A model generated the notes under the pieces. It had not been told where the DNA came from. It was given only the letters and a program-made list of their open reading frames with translations, and did no database searches. Shown piece after piece: positions 7,305-16,425 of a stretch of DNA of 64,000 nt. Location: contig NZ_QZEX01000002.1 of the NCBI RefSeq assembly GCF_003646465.1, forward strand, positions 372,001 through 436,000. Direction: 5' to 3'. The first letter of the stretch is position 1, and every line of letters begins with the position of its first letter. Made by a program: the position numbers and the translations under genes. Source of the stretch: Chachezhania antarctica. Its GTDB lineage: Bacteria; Pseudomonadota; Alphaproteobacteria; Rhodobacterales; Rhodobacteraceae.

Positions 7305-9113
7305 TTATTCCGCCGCTTCGACATTTCGCTTCAGGATCGGCAGGCGTATTTCGAACACCGCGCCGCCCTTTTCGCCGTTTCTGGCGGTCAGCCGGCCACC
7401 CAGGTCGTTTACGATGCCCGACGAAATGGCAAGCCCAAGACCCACCCCATCACCGGGTTGTTTGGTCGTGTAAAATGGCTCGAACAGCTTGTCGAAATCC
7501 TCGACCCCGTCACCATTGTCCCGCACCGTCAGGCTGGCCGTTTCGCCGGCAGCGAGGATCACATCCAGTGCCGGGTCGTCCACCGATTTCGTGGCGTCAA
7601 TCGCGTTGCGCAGCAGGTTGATGATCACCTGTTCGATCTGAACCTGATCGCCCATCACCCAGACAGGCTCCTTGGGCAGGATTTGCGTCAGGCGGATATG
7701 CCGGGTGCGCAATTGCGGCTCCATCATCGACAGGGAAGACGACAGCGCCGCCCCGACATTCACTGGCGTCAGCGTGTTGCCACCCTTGCGCGCGTAGGTC
7801 TTCAGCTGCCGGGTGATCGCGCCCATGCGCTCGATCAGGCTGTCCAGACGGCCGAAGGCGGCCAGCGCTTCTTCCGTCCGGTTGCGGCGGATCAGAAGCT
7901 TGGCGCCGGCCAGATAGGTCTTCATCGCCGCCAGCGGCTGGTTCAGCTCGTGGCTGATCGCCGCCGCCATTTCCCCCAGCGCCGCCAGCTTGGAGCTTTG
8001 CGCGAGCGACTGTTCGGTCACGGCAAGAGTTTCCTGCACGCGTTCGCGCTCGGCGATCTCGGCCTGAAGACGGGCGTTCAGATGGCGAAGTTCGGCGGAT
8101 TCCCGCTGAAACAGGGCCATGCGCAGGGCCGTCTTACGGTTGGCGGCATAGAAAAGCAGCGCCAGAAGGATCGCGAAGCCCATGATTTCGAGCGCGAGGA
8201 CCCCGTTCACCTTCTCCCGCACCGAGGCGTAATTGGTAAAGGACGTCATCCGCCAGCCGTGGAACGGGATCCGGGTGTGCAGCCGCATCACCGCCTCGCC
8301 GAACAGGTACGCATCTGGCGGCAGCGCGCCCCAGTCGGTCGTGGCGCGGATCGCCCGTTCGATGGCCGAAAGCGGTGCCTCGCGTTCCAGTGCTGCGTCT
8401 TCCTGCAAGCCCACCCAGCGCGGTTCGGTCGACAGGATGATCGTGCCGGTGCTGTCGGTCACCAGAACCGCGTCGGAAATCCCGGCCCAGGCCCGTTCGA
8501 ACTTCTGAAGGTCGACCTCGACCACGATCACGCCCAGCAGGTTGGTGCCGTTGTCGATGCGGCGGGAATAGGTGAAGCCATAGCCCCCCGCATCATGGGT
8601 AAAGACGGAAAAGACCGTCGTGTTCGACCGCGACGCGTCAAGAAAATAGGGCGCCGCGCGGTGGATCGAGCCCAACCGGCTGCGGTCGGTCGCAGCCACC
8701 GTCCGCCCGTCACGGTCCAAGAGCATCAGCGACGCCGCCCCGATCTCCTCGACGAAGGAAATCAGGCGCTGGGTCGACTGGCTGAAATCGCCGGAATTCA
8801 GCGCCCCGATCAGTGTCGGGTCCCGGGCCAGAAGCTGCGGCACGATGGCGTTGCGGCGCAGTTCCGACACGAGGTTGCCGCTGTAGAGCGCAAGGCGCAG
8901 TTCGGCGCGGTTCTTCGTCGTTTCGGTGAAGCGCGCGGTCAGCAGCTGGTTGGTGATCCACATGGTCCCCATCGCGATCACCAGAAGGACGATGATCGCG
9001 GTCCGCAGCCGCCAGCGCCGGGTTTCCGCGCGCGAACGGCGGCGCGGAGCAGGCGATACCGCCGGCAGCGTTTCGGAGCTGTTCTCCGCGTCCCTCTGAT
9101 CGGTCCTGGCCAT
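7305..9113 (-). CDS. dctB: DctB-like sensor histidine kinase
   Basis: A 602-residue membrane kinase. One transmembrane segment lies near residues 38-58 and a second near 305-330. They flank a periplasmic sensor region of about 245 residues, as in DctB (double PAS/Cache-type sensor). A coiled linker with heptad-like Leu/Glu/Gln precedes the dimerisation and phosphoacceptor box AAISHELNQPLAAMKTY. The ATPase end has NLLRNAIDAT, DNGDG and GVGLGLAIS motifs. It should phosphorylate the DctD-like regulator encoded 150 bp downstream; a perfect GGGGGCGCCCCC palindrome (7272-7283) lies in that gap. The usual dctPQM target is not adjacent: the only TRAP genes in the window are 20 kb away and have their own TetR-type neighbour. 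The ligand is therefore inferred. Confidence 0.88.
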   Translation of the reverse strand: MARTDQRDAENSSETLPAVSPAPRRRSRAETRRWRLRTAIIVLLVIAMGTMWITNQLLTARFTETTKNRAELRLALYSGNLVSELRRNAIVPQLLARDPTLIGALNSGDFSQSTQRLISFVEEIGAASLMLLDRDGRTVAATDRSRLGSIHRAAPYFLDASRSNTTVFSVFTHDAGGYGFTYSRRIDNGTNLLGVIVVEVDLQKFERAWAGISDAVLVTDSTGTIILSTEPRWVGLQEDAALEREAPLSAIERAIRATTDWGALPPDAYLFGEAVMRLHTRIPFHGWRMTSFTNYASVREKVNGVLALEIMGFAILLALLFYAANRKTALRMALFQRESAELRHLNARLQAEIAERERVQETLAVTEQSLAQSSKLAALGEMAAAISHELNQPLAAMKTYLAGAKLLIRRNRTEEALAAFGRLDSLIERMGAITRQLKTYARKGGNTLTPVNVGAALSSSLSMMEPQLRTRHIRLTQILPKEPVWVMGDQVQIEQVIINLLRNAIDATKSVDDPALDVILAAGETASLTVRDNGDGVEDFDKLFEPFYTTKQPGDGVGLGLAISSGIVNDLGGRLTARNGEKGGAVFEIRLPILKRNVEAAE

Positions 9114-9149
9114 GGCGCGATGCTACGCCCGGTCCCTGCCCTTCACAAG

Positions 9150-9818
9150 TCAGGCAGGGGCGAGCACATCCGCCAGCGCGCGGAACATCGCCGCCCCGTC
9201 GGTGCCGCCCTGCACCTCTTCCACGCAGCGTTCGGGATGGGGCATCATGCCCAGCACGCGCCGGTTGTCCGAAAGGATCCCGGCAATATCGTTCAGTGAG
9301 CCGTTGGGATTGTCGCCATAGGTAAACGCGATCCGGTCTTCGCCCGCCAGCCGCGCCAGCGTGTCATCGTCGGCGAAGTAGTTGCCGTCGTGATGCGCGA
9401 TGGGGATCATGACCTCGTCCCCGGCATTGTAGTCGCTGGTGAACGCGCTGTCCGACGTCACCACGGTCAATGGCGCCGTCCGGCACACGAAATGCAGGCC
9501 AGCATTGCGCAGAAGCACACCCGGCAGAAGCCCCGTTTCCGTCAGCACCTGGAAACCGTTGCAGACGCCAAGTATATAGCCGCCCTTTTCTGCAAAGCCC
9601 GTCACCGCACGGATGATCGGGGATTGGGCCGCAATCGCACCGCAGCGCAGGTAGTCGCCAAAGGAAAACCCGCCCGGGATGCCGATGATGTCCAGCCCCT
9701 GCGGCAGCTCGGTTTCCTTGTGCCAGACCATGGTGACATCGGCGCCGCCCTTGCGGAATGCCTCGGCCAGGTCCCGGTCGGCGTTCGAGCCCGGGAACGT
9801 GATGACGCCCGCGCGCAT
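9150..9818 (-). CDS. purQ: Phosphoribosylformylglycinamidine synthase, glutaminase subunit
   Basis: A 222-residue class I glutamine amidotransferase. The nucleophile Cys86 sits in GVCNGFQ, and the partner residues His194 and Glu196 in MMPHPER. PurQ releases ammonia from glutamine for PurL in purine synthesis. Its ATG shares one base with the purS stop (TGATG), which indicates translational coupling. The start gives the typical bacterial purQ length; an open frame continuing upstream runs through purS in another frame and is not used. Confidence 0.97.
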   Translation of the reverse strand: MRAGVITFPGSNADRDLAEAFRKGGADVTMVWHKETELPQGLDIIGIPGGFSFGDYLRCGAIAAQSPIIRAVTGFAEKGGYILGVCNGFQVLTETGLLPGVLLRNAGLHFVCRTAPLTVVTSDSAFTSDYNAGDEVMIPIAHHDGNYFADDDTLARLAGEDRIAFTYGDNPNGSLNDIAGILSDNRRVLGMMPHPERCVEEVQGGTDGAAMFRALADVLAPA

Positions 9819-10048
9819 CAGGCCATCTCGATCGTGTAGGATTCGATGACCGTGTTGGCGAGCAGCTTCTCGCACATCTCGGTCACTTGCGCCTCGGTCG
9901 TGCCGTCTGCCAGATCCAGGTCCAGCACCTTGCCCTGGCGCACGCCTTCGACCCCGTCGAAGCCCATCGCGCCCAGTGCCTGCCGCACCGCTTCGCCTTG
10001 CGGGTCCAGAACACCCGTCTTCAGATGCACCGTCACACGTGCCTTCAT
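9818..10048 (-). CDS. purS: Phosphoribosylformylglycinamidine synthase, PurS subunit
   Basis: This small 76-residue protein starts [18 protein letters not shown], the typical PurS opening, and continues with [11 protein letters not shown]. PurS bridges PurQ and the small PurL form and helps channel ammonia, so the organism should have a separate PurL. It lies 53 bp after purC and is coupled to purQ by a one-base overlap. Confidence 0.97.
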   Translation of the reverse strand: MKARVTVHLKTGVLDPQGEAVRQALGAMGFDGVEGVRQGKVLDLDLADGTTEAQVTEMCEKLLANTVIESYTIEMA

Positions 10049-10101
10049 TGCCTGCGTCTCCTTGAGAGCTGCCACTGAGCCCTGTCTTGTCACCAATGGA
10101 T

Positions 10102-10863
10102 TCAGTTGATGAGCGTGGGCTTGCTGACCGTGGCGGAATTCTTGGGCAGGACGCCCAGCCGCCGCGCCACTTCCGAATAGGCATCCGTCAGGCTGCCCAG
10201 ATCGCGGCGGAACACGTCCTTGTCCAGCTTCTGGCCGGTCTCGATGTCCCACAGACGGCAGCTGTCGGGGCTGATCTCGTCCGCGATGACAAGCCGCTGG
10301 AAATCGCCATCATAAACGCGGCCGATCTCGATCTTGAAATCCACCAGCCGGATGCCCACCGCCAGCATCACGCCCGACATGAAATCGTTGACCCGCAGCG
10401 CAAGGCTCAGCACATCGTCCATGTCCTGCTGGGTGGCCCATCCGAACGCGGCGATGTGTTCTTCCGTCACAAGCGGATCGCCCAGGGCGTCGTCCTTGAA
10501 GCAATATTCGACGATCGGACGGGGCAGCTGCGTGCCCTCCTCGATCCCCAGCCGCTTGGACAGAGACCCGGCGGCATAGTTCCGCACGATGATTTCCAGC
10601 GGGATGATCTCGCACGACCGGACAAGCTGTTCGCGCATGTTCAGGCGGCGGATGAAATGGGTCGGCACGCCGACGGAATTCAGCCCGGTCATGAAGAATT
10701 CGCTCAGGCGGTTGTTCAGCACGCCCTTGCCTTCGATCACGTCGCGCTTCTCGGCATTGAAGGCTGTGGCGTCGTCCTTGAAATACTGAACGATGGTCCC
10801 GGGCTCGGGGCCTTCGTACAATATCTTCGCCTTGCCTTCGTAAATCTTCTTGCGCCGCGCCAT
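10102..10863 (-). CDS. purC: SAICAR synthase (phosphoribosylaminoimidazole-succinocarboxamide synthase)
   Basis: A 253-residue PurC starting [18 protein letters not shown], which matches the conserved KIYEGKAK opening. SAICAR synthase motifs [30 protein letters not shown] and [11 protein letters not shown] are visible. It joins aspartate to CAIR in purine synthesis and is the first gene of purC-purS-purQ. The region to the divergent zeta-subunit gene (10864-11021) should hold both promoters. A longer upstream frame is not supported, because the conserved N-terminus starts here. Confidence 0.97.
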   Translation of the reverse strand: MARRKKIYEGKAKILYEGPEPGTIVQYFKDDATAFNAEKRDVIEGKGVLNNRLSEFFMTGLNSVGVPTHFIRRLNMREQLVRSCEIIPLEIIVRNYAAGSLSKRLGIEEGTQLPRPIVEYCFKDDALGDPLVTEEHIAAFGWATQQDMDDVLSLALRVNDFMSGVMLAVGIRLVDFKIEIGRVYDGDFQRLVIADEISPDSCRLWDIETGQKLDKDVFRRDLGSLTDAYSEVARRLGVLPKNSATVSKPTLIN

Positions 10864-11021
10864 GAAGGTGCCTTTCGGGTGGGAGTACCGGAAGCCGTCC
10901 GGCCGTTGAGCCCTCATAATCCAAGGTCCGCGATGTCGCAACTGCCGCCGGACCCTTGCGCGAAAGCGGTCGCAAGGGCATATCTGCCGAGATCCCGTCC
11001 GCTGCACAAGGATAGAGGCAC

Positions 11022-11336
11022 ATGAGCTCTTTCGACGATCGCGCCAACGCATTCGAGTCAAAATACGCCCACGACGAAGAAATGCAGTTCCGCGCCGTGG
11101 CGCGGCGCAACAAGATGGTGGGCCTGTGGGCCGCCGGCCTGATGGGCAAGACCGCCGGTGAAGCGGCGGAATACGCCAAATCGGTCGTCATCGCCGATTT
11201 CGAAGAAGCTGGCCACGAAGACGTCGTGCGCAAGGTGAAGGCAGATCTGGGCGACAAGGCGACGGAAGACGAAATCCGCGCCACGATGGAAGAACTTCTT
11301 CCCGTCGCCAAGGCGGAGATCATGTCCGAAGGCTGA
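11022..11336 (+). CDS. F1Fo-ATPase inhibitory zeta subunit (DUF1476)
   Basis: This 104-residue, mostly helical, charged protein starts [20 protein letters not shown] and contains [15 protein letters not shown], the DUF1476 signature. In Paracoccus denitrificans this family was shown to be the zeta subunit. It inserts its N-terminus into the F1 head of ATP synthase and blocks ATP hydrolysis. It is a lone gene, not next to atp genes, and divergent from purC. A hairpin follows 21 bp after the stop. Confidence 0.9.
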   Translation: MSSFDDRANAFESKYAHDEEMQFRAVARRNKMVGLWAAGLMGKTAGEAAEYAKSVVIADFEEAGHEDVVRKVKADLGDKATEDEIRATMEELLPVAKAEIMSEG

Positions 11337-11357
11337 TCCCTTTCCGGACACTGGCAC

Positions 11358-11377
11358 GCGGCGGGTGCGCCCGCCGC
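11358..11377 (+). terminator. Hairpin after the zeta-subunit gene
   Basis: A perfect 8-bp stem GCGGCGGG/CCCGCCGC with loop TGCG lies 21 bp after the stop. There is no T-run, so termination there would be weak or Rho-assisted. Confidence 0.4.
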
Positions 11378-11481
11378 AATGCACCTCATGTTCATCATGA
11401 AAGATTTAGGTCTTGCCCGGGTCACGCGCGCGTGACACCGGTTTTCGACCACATCCTGTTCCCCTCGTTCCGGTAGGTGCC

Positions 11482-12519
11482 ATGACCGCAGCCCCCCCCT
11501 CTGACAATGCCCTGATCAAGGCGCTCGCCTCGAAGGAAGTCCTTCTGGCCGACGGCGCGACCGGCACCACGCTTTTCAACATGGGCCTGCAATCGGGCGA
11601 CGCGCCGGAATTGTGGAACACGGACGAGCCCAAGAAAATCGCGGCGCTCTACCAGGGTCCCGTCGATGCGGGCAGCGACCTGTTCCTGACCAACACCTTC
11701 GGCGGCAATGCCTCGCGCCTGAAGCTGCACGACGCGCAGAACCGCGTGCGCGAGCTGAACCGGGTGGGCGTGGAGATCGCCCGCAACGTGGCTGACAAAG
11801 CCGAACGCAAGGTGATCGTCGCAGGCTCCGTCGGGCCCACGGGCGAGATCATGGAGCCGGTGGGCACCCTCTCCCACGCCGTCGCGGTCGAGATGTTCCA
11901 CGAACAGGCCGACGCGCTGAAGGAAGGCGGGGCCGATATCGCGTGGCTCGAAACGATCAGCGCGCCTGAAGAATACAAGGCCGCGGCCGAAGCCTTCGCG
12001 CTGGCCGGCCTGCCCTGGTGCGGCACGATGAGCTTCGACACCGCGGGCCGCACGATGATGGGCCTGACCTCGGCCGGCATGGCCGACATGGTCGAAGAGC
12101 TGGACAATCCGCCCATCGCCTACGGCGCCAATTGCGGGGTCGGCGCGTCCGACCTGATGCGCACGGTGCTAGGCTTTGCCGCCAAGAACACCTCCCGCCC
12201 CTTCATCGCCAAGGGCAACGCCGGCATCCCGAAATATGTCGAAGGCCACATCCATTACGACGGCACGCCCGAACTGATGGCCGCCTATGCCTGCATGGCC
12301 CGCGACGCCGGCGCCAGGATCGTCGGCGGATGCTGCGGCACCACGCCCGAACACCTCCGCGCGATGCGCGAGGCACTGGATTCCCGCCCGCGCGACGAGG
12401 CGCCGACGCTGGAGAAGATCGTCGAGATCCTGGGCGGTTTCAGTTCCAACGTGGACGGCACCGAAGAACCCGGTGACGACACCCCGCAACGCACCCGTCG
12501 CGGCCGCCGCCGGGGATAG
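11482..12519 (+). CDS. bmtB: Betaine/methyl-corrinoid--homocysteine S-methyltransferase
   Basis: A 345-residue homocysteine S-methyltransferase domain protein. Zinc ligands are visible as Cys218 (GANCG) and Cys284/Cys285 (GGCCGT), and the N-terminal LLADGATGTTLFNMG block is typical. The family moves a methyl group to homocysteine to make methionine. Its length equals only the homocysteine-binding module of MetH, so it likely works with a separate corrinoid protein, such as the one encoded at 15501-16208. The start at 11482 was chosen because the upstream extension is Arg/Pro-rich and unlike the family; AGGTG precedes this ATG. The C-terminus is a short basic tail. Confidence 0.85.
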   Translation: MTAAPPSDNALIKALASKEVLLADGATGTTLFNMGLQSGDAPELWNTDEPKKIAALYQGPVDAGSDLFLTNTFGGNASRLKLHDAQNRVRELNRVGVEIARNVADKAERKVIVAGSVGPTGEIMEPVGTLSHAVAVEMFHEQADALKEGGADIAWLETISAPEEYKAAAEAFALAGLPWCGTMSFDTAGRTMMGLTSAGMADMVEELDNPPIAYGANCGVGASDLMRTVLGFAAKNTSRPFIAKGNAGIPKYVEGHIHYDGTPELMAAYACMARDAGARIVGGCCGTTPEHLRAMREALDSRPRDEAPTLEKIVEILGGFSSNVDGTEEPGDDTPQRTRRGRRRG

Positions 12520-12622
12520 TCAGTTTTCGTCAACGGTCTGCGGCAGTTTTCATCGCAGCGGACAAAGCTAACGACGTGCGGTTTCCTGTTTCTGCCGGAC
12601 GAAAATAGACAAGGGGCTCCAG

Positions 12623-13057
12623 ATGGCAATCACTCTCGACGAAGTTCTGGCCCTGGGTGAATCCTGGTGCGATACGCTGCGCCACGGCGGAACCATCGCG
12701 GAACGCGAAGCCTTCTTTCTTCACCACCCGGCCCGGATCTACGTGCAGGAAAGCGGCGTCTCGATGACGCTCGACGAACATCATGCCTATCACGAACAAT
12801 TCGCCTCGCAGCATCTCGTGCTGGGCGATTTCGTCCTTGCGCAGTTGTCGGACGAACCGGAACGCGTCCGGGCCATCGGGTCGTTCTACTGGGAAGCGCA
12901 TTTCCCCGATACCGACGGCCGTCCGCCGCTGCGCTGCATCGTGGGCGAAGACTGGATCATCGAACGCACGCCTGAGGGGCTGAAATTCGTCCTGTGGATG
13001 AACACCCTGCATCATTTCCTGCCCGACAGCGCCGTCGACCGTCTGACGCTGGACTAG
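12623..13057 (+). CDS. NTF2/SnoaL-like small protein, function unknown
   Basis: This 144-residue protein has no recognised catalytic motif. Its pattern is an N-terminal helix with Trp/Cys, then HHPARIYVQESG, a helical HHAYHEQFASQH block, and strands with GSFYWEAHF, IVGEDWIIER and KFVLWMNTLHHF. This fits the cone-shaped SnoaL/NTF2 fold, which binds small molecules. It follows the homocysteine methyltransferase by 103 bp and has a good AAGGGG ribosome-binding site. It is convergent with the RTX gene. Confidence 0.6.
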   Translation: MAITLDEVLALGESWCDTLRHGGTIAEREAFFLHHPARIYVQESGVSMTLDEHHAYHEQFASQHLVLGDFVLAQLSDEPERVRAIGSFYWEAHFPDTDGRPPLRCIVGEDWIIERTPEGLKFVLWMNTLHHFLPDSAVDRLTLD

Positions 13058-13086
13058 GTCGCGGGCAAACCCGACGCCGGGGTCCG

Positions 13087-13119
13087 AAAAACCCCGCCGA
13101 ACCCATCGGTCCGGCGGGG
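13087..13119 (-). terminator. Intrinsic terminator of the RTX gene
   Basis: On the minus strand an 8-bp stem (13112-13119 with 13092-13099) is followed by five T residues (complement of 13087-13091). It lies 43 bp beyond the RTX stop codon. Confidence 0.65.
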
Positions 13120-13161
13120 AAGCTGCAGGCTGACGGGGGATGGCCCGGCCTGCGAGGGAGG

Positions 13162-14478
13162 TCAGTAGACGTCGAAGTCGGACGCCGTCATCGTCTCGGT
13201 AAAGCCGTGCAGCACGGCGATCTCTTCGCGGCCCTCAAGGTCCGACCAGTCGTCGTCGTAGAACAGTTTCGTCCGCTTGGCATTCGCCACCGCGACATAG
13301 GCTTCGACATCGTCGGCCAGTCCCCAGGCGACGTTGTTCATGCCGCCCTTGGAATAGATGATCTGGCCGTCATTGGCGCCCACGATGTCGGCAAGGTTCT
13401 CGATCGTGTCGAAGTCCCGGCTGTCCAGATCGCTGTCGCCCCGGCCCGATGCGTCCTCGGACGAGTTCGCGAAGTCGATCGCACCACCGTCGAGTATCGA
13501 GATCACGTCCTCGCCCGAGGTGAAGTCACGGATCTTGTCCTTGCCGGTGCCGGCGTCGAAGTGGAACTCGTCCTTGCCCTGGCCGCCTTCGATGAAGTCG
13601 TTACCGCCGCCGCCGCCAAAGATATCGCGGCCGCGGTTGCCGATCAGAGTGTCATCGCCATCGTTGCCGACCAGAAGATCGCCGCCCTTGCTGCCGCGCA
13701 GGAAGTCGTCACCCCCGCCGCCGAACAGGCTGTCACTGCCGCGCTGGCCCTTGACGACATCGTTGCCGATGCCCCCGTTGAAGGTCTGGTTCCCGCGGCC
13801 AAGGTCGGCCGTCTCGCCCAGCATGTCGGCCTGCATATCGACCGTTGCCATGGCCTGCTTCAGGCTGGCGGCTTCGATCTCGCCCGCCGTGGCCGGCAGA
13901 AGCTGGACGAACCCGTCCTGCGACCCGTCGACCTCGCCACCGGTGCCGCTGCCGATGCCATTCGGCACTTCCATGCCATGCAGCACGACTTCGCGCAGTT
14001 GCAGCGGCAGCAGGTCTTCGGCCGCATAATCGTTGCCCGTCACGATGCTGCCGAACAGGCTGTCATCGGTCAGATCGTAGGACCGGAAGAACGAGAAATC
14101 TCCCGACGCCGTGGTCGTGTCGAACCCGTCGCTGTCATTGACCAGCGACATGATGATGTCGCCGTAGCTGGGCACGCCTTCCAGAACCTCGACCATGCCG
14201 TCCTGATCGGTGTCATTGGCGATGGTGGGGGTCTGGCTGTCGATGTTGTTGCCGTCGCCGTCGAACAGGCCATGGATGTGCTGCACCACCGTCTGGCCCG
14301 AGGCGAAGCCGTTACCGGCCAGGCCCACGTCGAGCGTCATGTTCGCACGGTCGAGCGACAGCACGCCCTCGGCCGATACGCCCGAGGAGTTGAGCGTCGT
14401 GAAATCGACGCGGTAAACGGCATCGGCCGATTTCAGGCTGTCACGCAGCGATTCGAATGTCTTGCTTTCAAGCGCCAT
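13162..14478 (-). CDS. Secreted RTX calcium-binding protein with CHRD-like N-terminal domain
   Basis: A 438-residue acidic protein with no signal peptide. Residues 20-200 resemble the CHRD fold (GVLSLDRANMTLDV, VVQHIHGLFDGDGN). They contain a textbook EF-hand loop at 89-100 (DTDQDGMVEVLE). Residues 235-310 hold RTX nonapeptide repeats (GGxGxDxL type), which bind calcium after export. The C-terminus has no repeats and ends in DFDVY, as expected for a type I secretion signal. No ABC/HlyD/TolC genes adjoin it. The start at 14478 is supported by GGAG six bases upstream. The upstream 120 bp is AT-rich and probably carries its promoter. The substrate or role is unknown. Confidence 0.75.
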   Translation of the reverse strand: MALESKTFESLRDSLKSADAVYRVDFTTLNSSGVSAEGVLSLDRANMTLDVGLAGNGFASGQTVVQHIHGLFDGDGNNIDSQTPTIANDTDQDGMVEVLEGVPSYGDIIMSLVNDSDGFDTTTASGDFSFFRSYDLTDDSLFGSIVTGNDYAAEDLLPLQLREVVLHGMEVPNGIGSGTGGEVDGSQDGFVQLLPATAGEIEAASLKQAMATVDMQADMLGETADLGRGNQTFNGGIGNDVVKGQRGSDSLFGGGGDDFLRGSKGGDLLVGNDGDDTLIGNRGRDIFGGGGGNDFIEGGQGKDEFHFDAGTGKDKIRDFTSGEDVISILDGGAIDFANSSEDASGRGDSDLDSRDFDTIENLADIVGANDGQIIYSKGGMNNVAWGLADDVEAYVAVANAKRTKLFYDDDWSDLEGREEIAVLHGFTETMTASDFDVY

Positions 14479-14601
14479 GGGTATCTCCATTGCTGTGGTA
14501 CAAGAAGACACGGGGCGCAGAGACGATGAGTTTCAGAAAAAAGGTAAAAATCTGGGAAAAAGTTTGGCCGCAACATGGCGCGCCGCATTTATAGTTTTAA
14601 A

Positions 14602-15258
14602 TCAGCGCCTTGCCGCCCAGTCCGACAGCGTCACTGCCAGGTCGCCATAGCCTGTGACCCGCCGTTCGAAGGCCAGGCCCAGCCTGTCAGCATGTGCGCG
14701 GGCCAGGTCCGTCAGCGCCGGATCATCGGTCTGGGCCTGGTAGACGAGCTTCTCGTAATGGGCAAAATACGTGTCCCGCAATTGCGGATACCGGTCGAGC
14801 CCAAGCGGCCGCCACACGAAGGCATCGAACTGCCGGACAAGGAAATCGGTCAGGTAGAAGGCCGTCACCTCGTCGCCGGCCCGTTCGGCGAAGCGGTCAT
14901 TGCCTTCGAAGAACGCGTAGCAATGCGGGCCTTTCACCATTTCGACGCCCATCTCGGCGCACGCGGCCTCCAGGAGGCCCCCGGTGCCGCAATCGGCGTA
15001 GACGACGTAGATCCGGGCATAGTCGCCCCGATGCTTGTCCACCGCCGCGCGGACGGCGGGCACGATCTTTTCGGGGCGCGCGTGAAGGATCGCCGGCAGG
15101 CAGGTCAGCGCCATGTGTTCCCAGCCGTTCGCGTCCTTCAGATCCAGGATCTCCCGCGCCAGCGCCCCGCAGGCGATGAGCAGCACGCGGCCGTCTGACG
15201 GGGCCGCCGTGGGGGCGAGCCCGTCTTGGGTGAGCTTTTCGTCGGGCGGCAGGATCAT
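14602..15258 (-). CDS. DUF1638 domain-containing protein
   Basis: A 218-residue soluble protein. Conserved-looking blocks are VLLIACGALAREI, LTCLPAILHARPEKI, YVVYADCGTGG and PHCYAFFEGND. The ACG, TCLP, DCGTGG and HCY cysteines and histidine could bind metal or a cofactor. DUF1638 genes are often found beside corrinoid methyltransferase genes. Here it sits downstream of, and in the same direction as, the corrinoid protein gene, with the homocysteine methyltransferase 2 kb away. A role in methyl-corrinoid metabolism is inferred. The start has no strong ribosome-binding site. Confidence 0.75.
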   Translation of the reverse strand: MILPPDEKLTQDGLAPTAAPSDGRVLLIACGALAREILDLKDANGWEHMALTCLPAILHARPEKIVPAVRAAVDKHRGDYARIYVVYADCGTGGLLEAACAEMGVEMVKGPHCYAFFEGNDRFAERAGDEVTAFYLTDFLVRQFDAFVWRPLGLDRYPQLRDTYFAHYEKLVYQAQTDDPALTDLARAHADRLGLAFERRVTGYGDLAVTLSDWAARR

Positions 15259-15325
15259 GCTCGCGGTTTCCCGGTGGCCGTACTGGAACAGAGATAGGTA
15301 TGCTCGGGCTCAGCACAAAGAGGGC

Positions 15326-15478
15326 GCCCATCTTCACGGACCCCGCCATCGCCTTTGCTGCCTGGGCCTGGCCGCCCCCCGCAGCAAGGGCAAGCCGCGC
15401 AGATGCGCGGGGCTGCGCCCCTTTGTGAGAGCGCCGCCCCCGAACCGGCAGCACGACAGCGGGTCCGCAAAGGTGGCT
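15326..15478. repeat. Large imperfect palindrome, copy 1
   Basis: This sequence fills the 242-bp gap between the corrinoid and DUF1638 genes. The left arm (15326-15390) and right arm (about 15417-15478) are imperfect reverse complements. The matching blocks include CGGACCC with its partner, and TGCTGCC with GGCAGCA. The centre (15385-15410) has CAAGGGCAAGCCGCGC and a GCGC/GCGC inner stem, closely matching the centre of the palindrome at 45093-45251. No coding function is seen. Confidence 0.5.
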
Positions 15479-15500
15479 TCGGGTCGGATAGCCGCGAACG

Positions 15501-16208
<708 letters not shown>

Positions 16209-16397
16209 GGCGCGTCTCCTTGAAGGCTGGCGCGTTCCAGTAATGCCATAACCCCTCTAAACACTGGTTAAATTCCGACCAGCATTCAACCGGGACCGAC
16301 TTCCGTGCATTTCTGTCGCGGGCACAGGGCCCTGAAGGCGTTGCGCGGCTGCCCAGTGACTGGACGCGGTGCCCAGCCCGCAGGCACTGTTGCAAAT

Positions 16398-16412
16398 GTT
16401 CGCTAAATGTTC
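16398..16412. promoter_or_regulatory. LexA (SOS) box of alphaproteobacterial type
   Basis: GTTC-GCTAAAT-GTTC is an exact match to the GTTC-N7-GTTC direct repeat recognised by LexA in alphaproteobacteria. It ends 13 bp before the ATG at 16426 of the radical SAM gene, where bound LexA would block transcription. Confidence 0.7.
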
Positions 16413-16425
16413 CACTTCTGGACGC

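Noticed and set aside
5748-9299. A 1183-codon open frame on the plus strand opposite dctD, dctB and purQ
   Set aside because: It is the antisense frame of well-recognised genes in high-GC DNA. Its composition (His, Arg, Gln, Asp) is typical of a shadow frame and it has no domain.
16369-16425. Upstream ATG as the start of the radical SAM protein
   Set aside because: It would put the LexA box inside the coding region. The extension has no similarity to the family.
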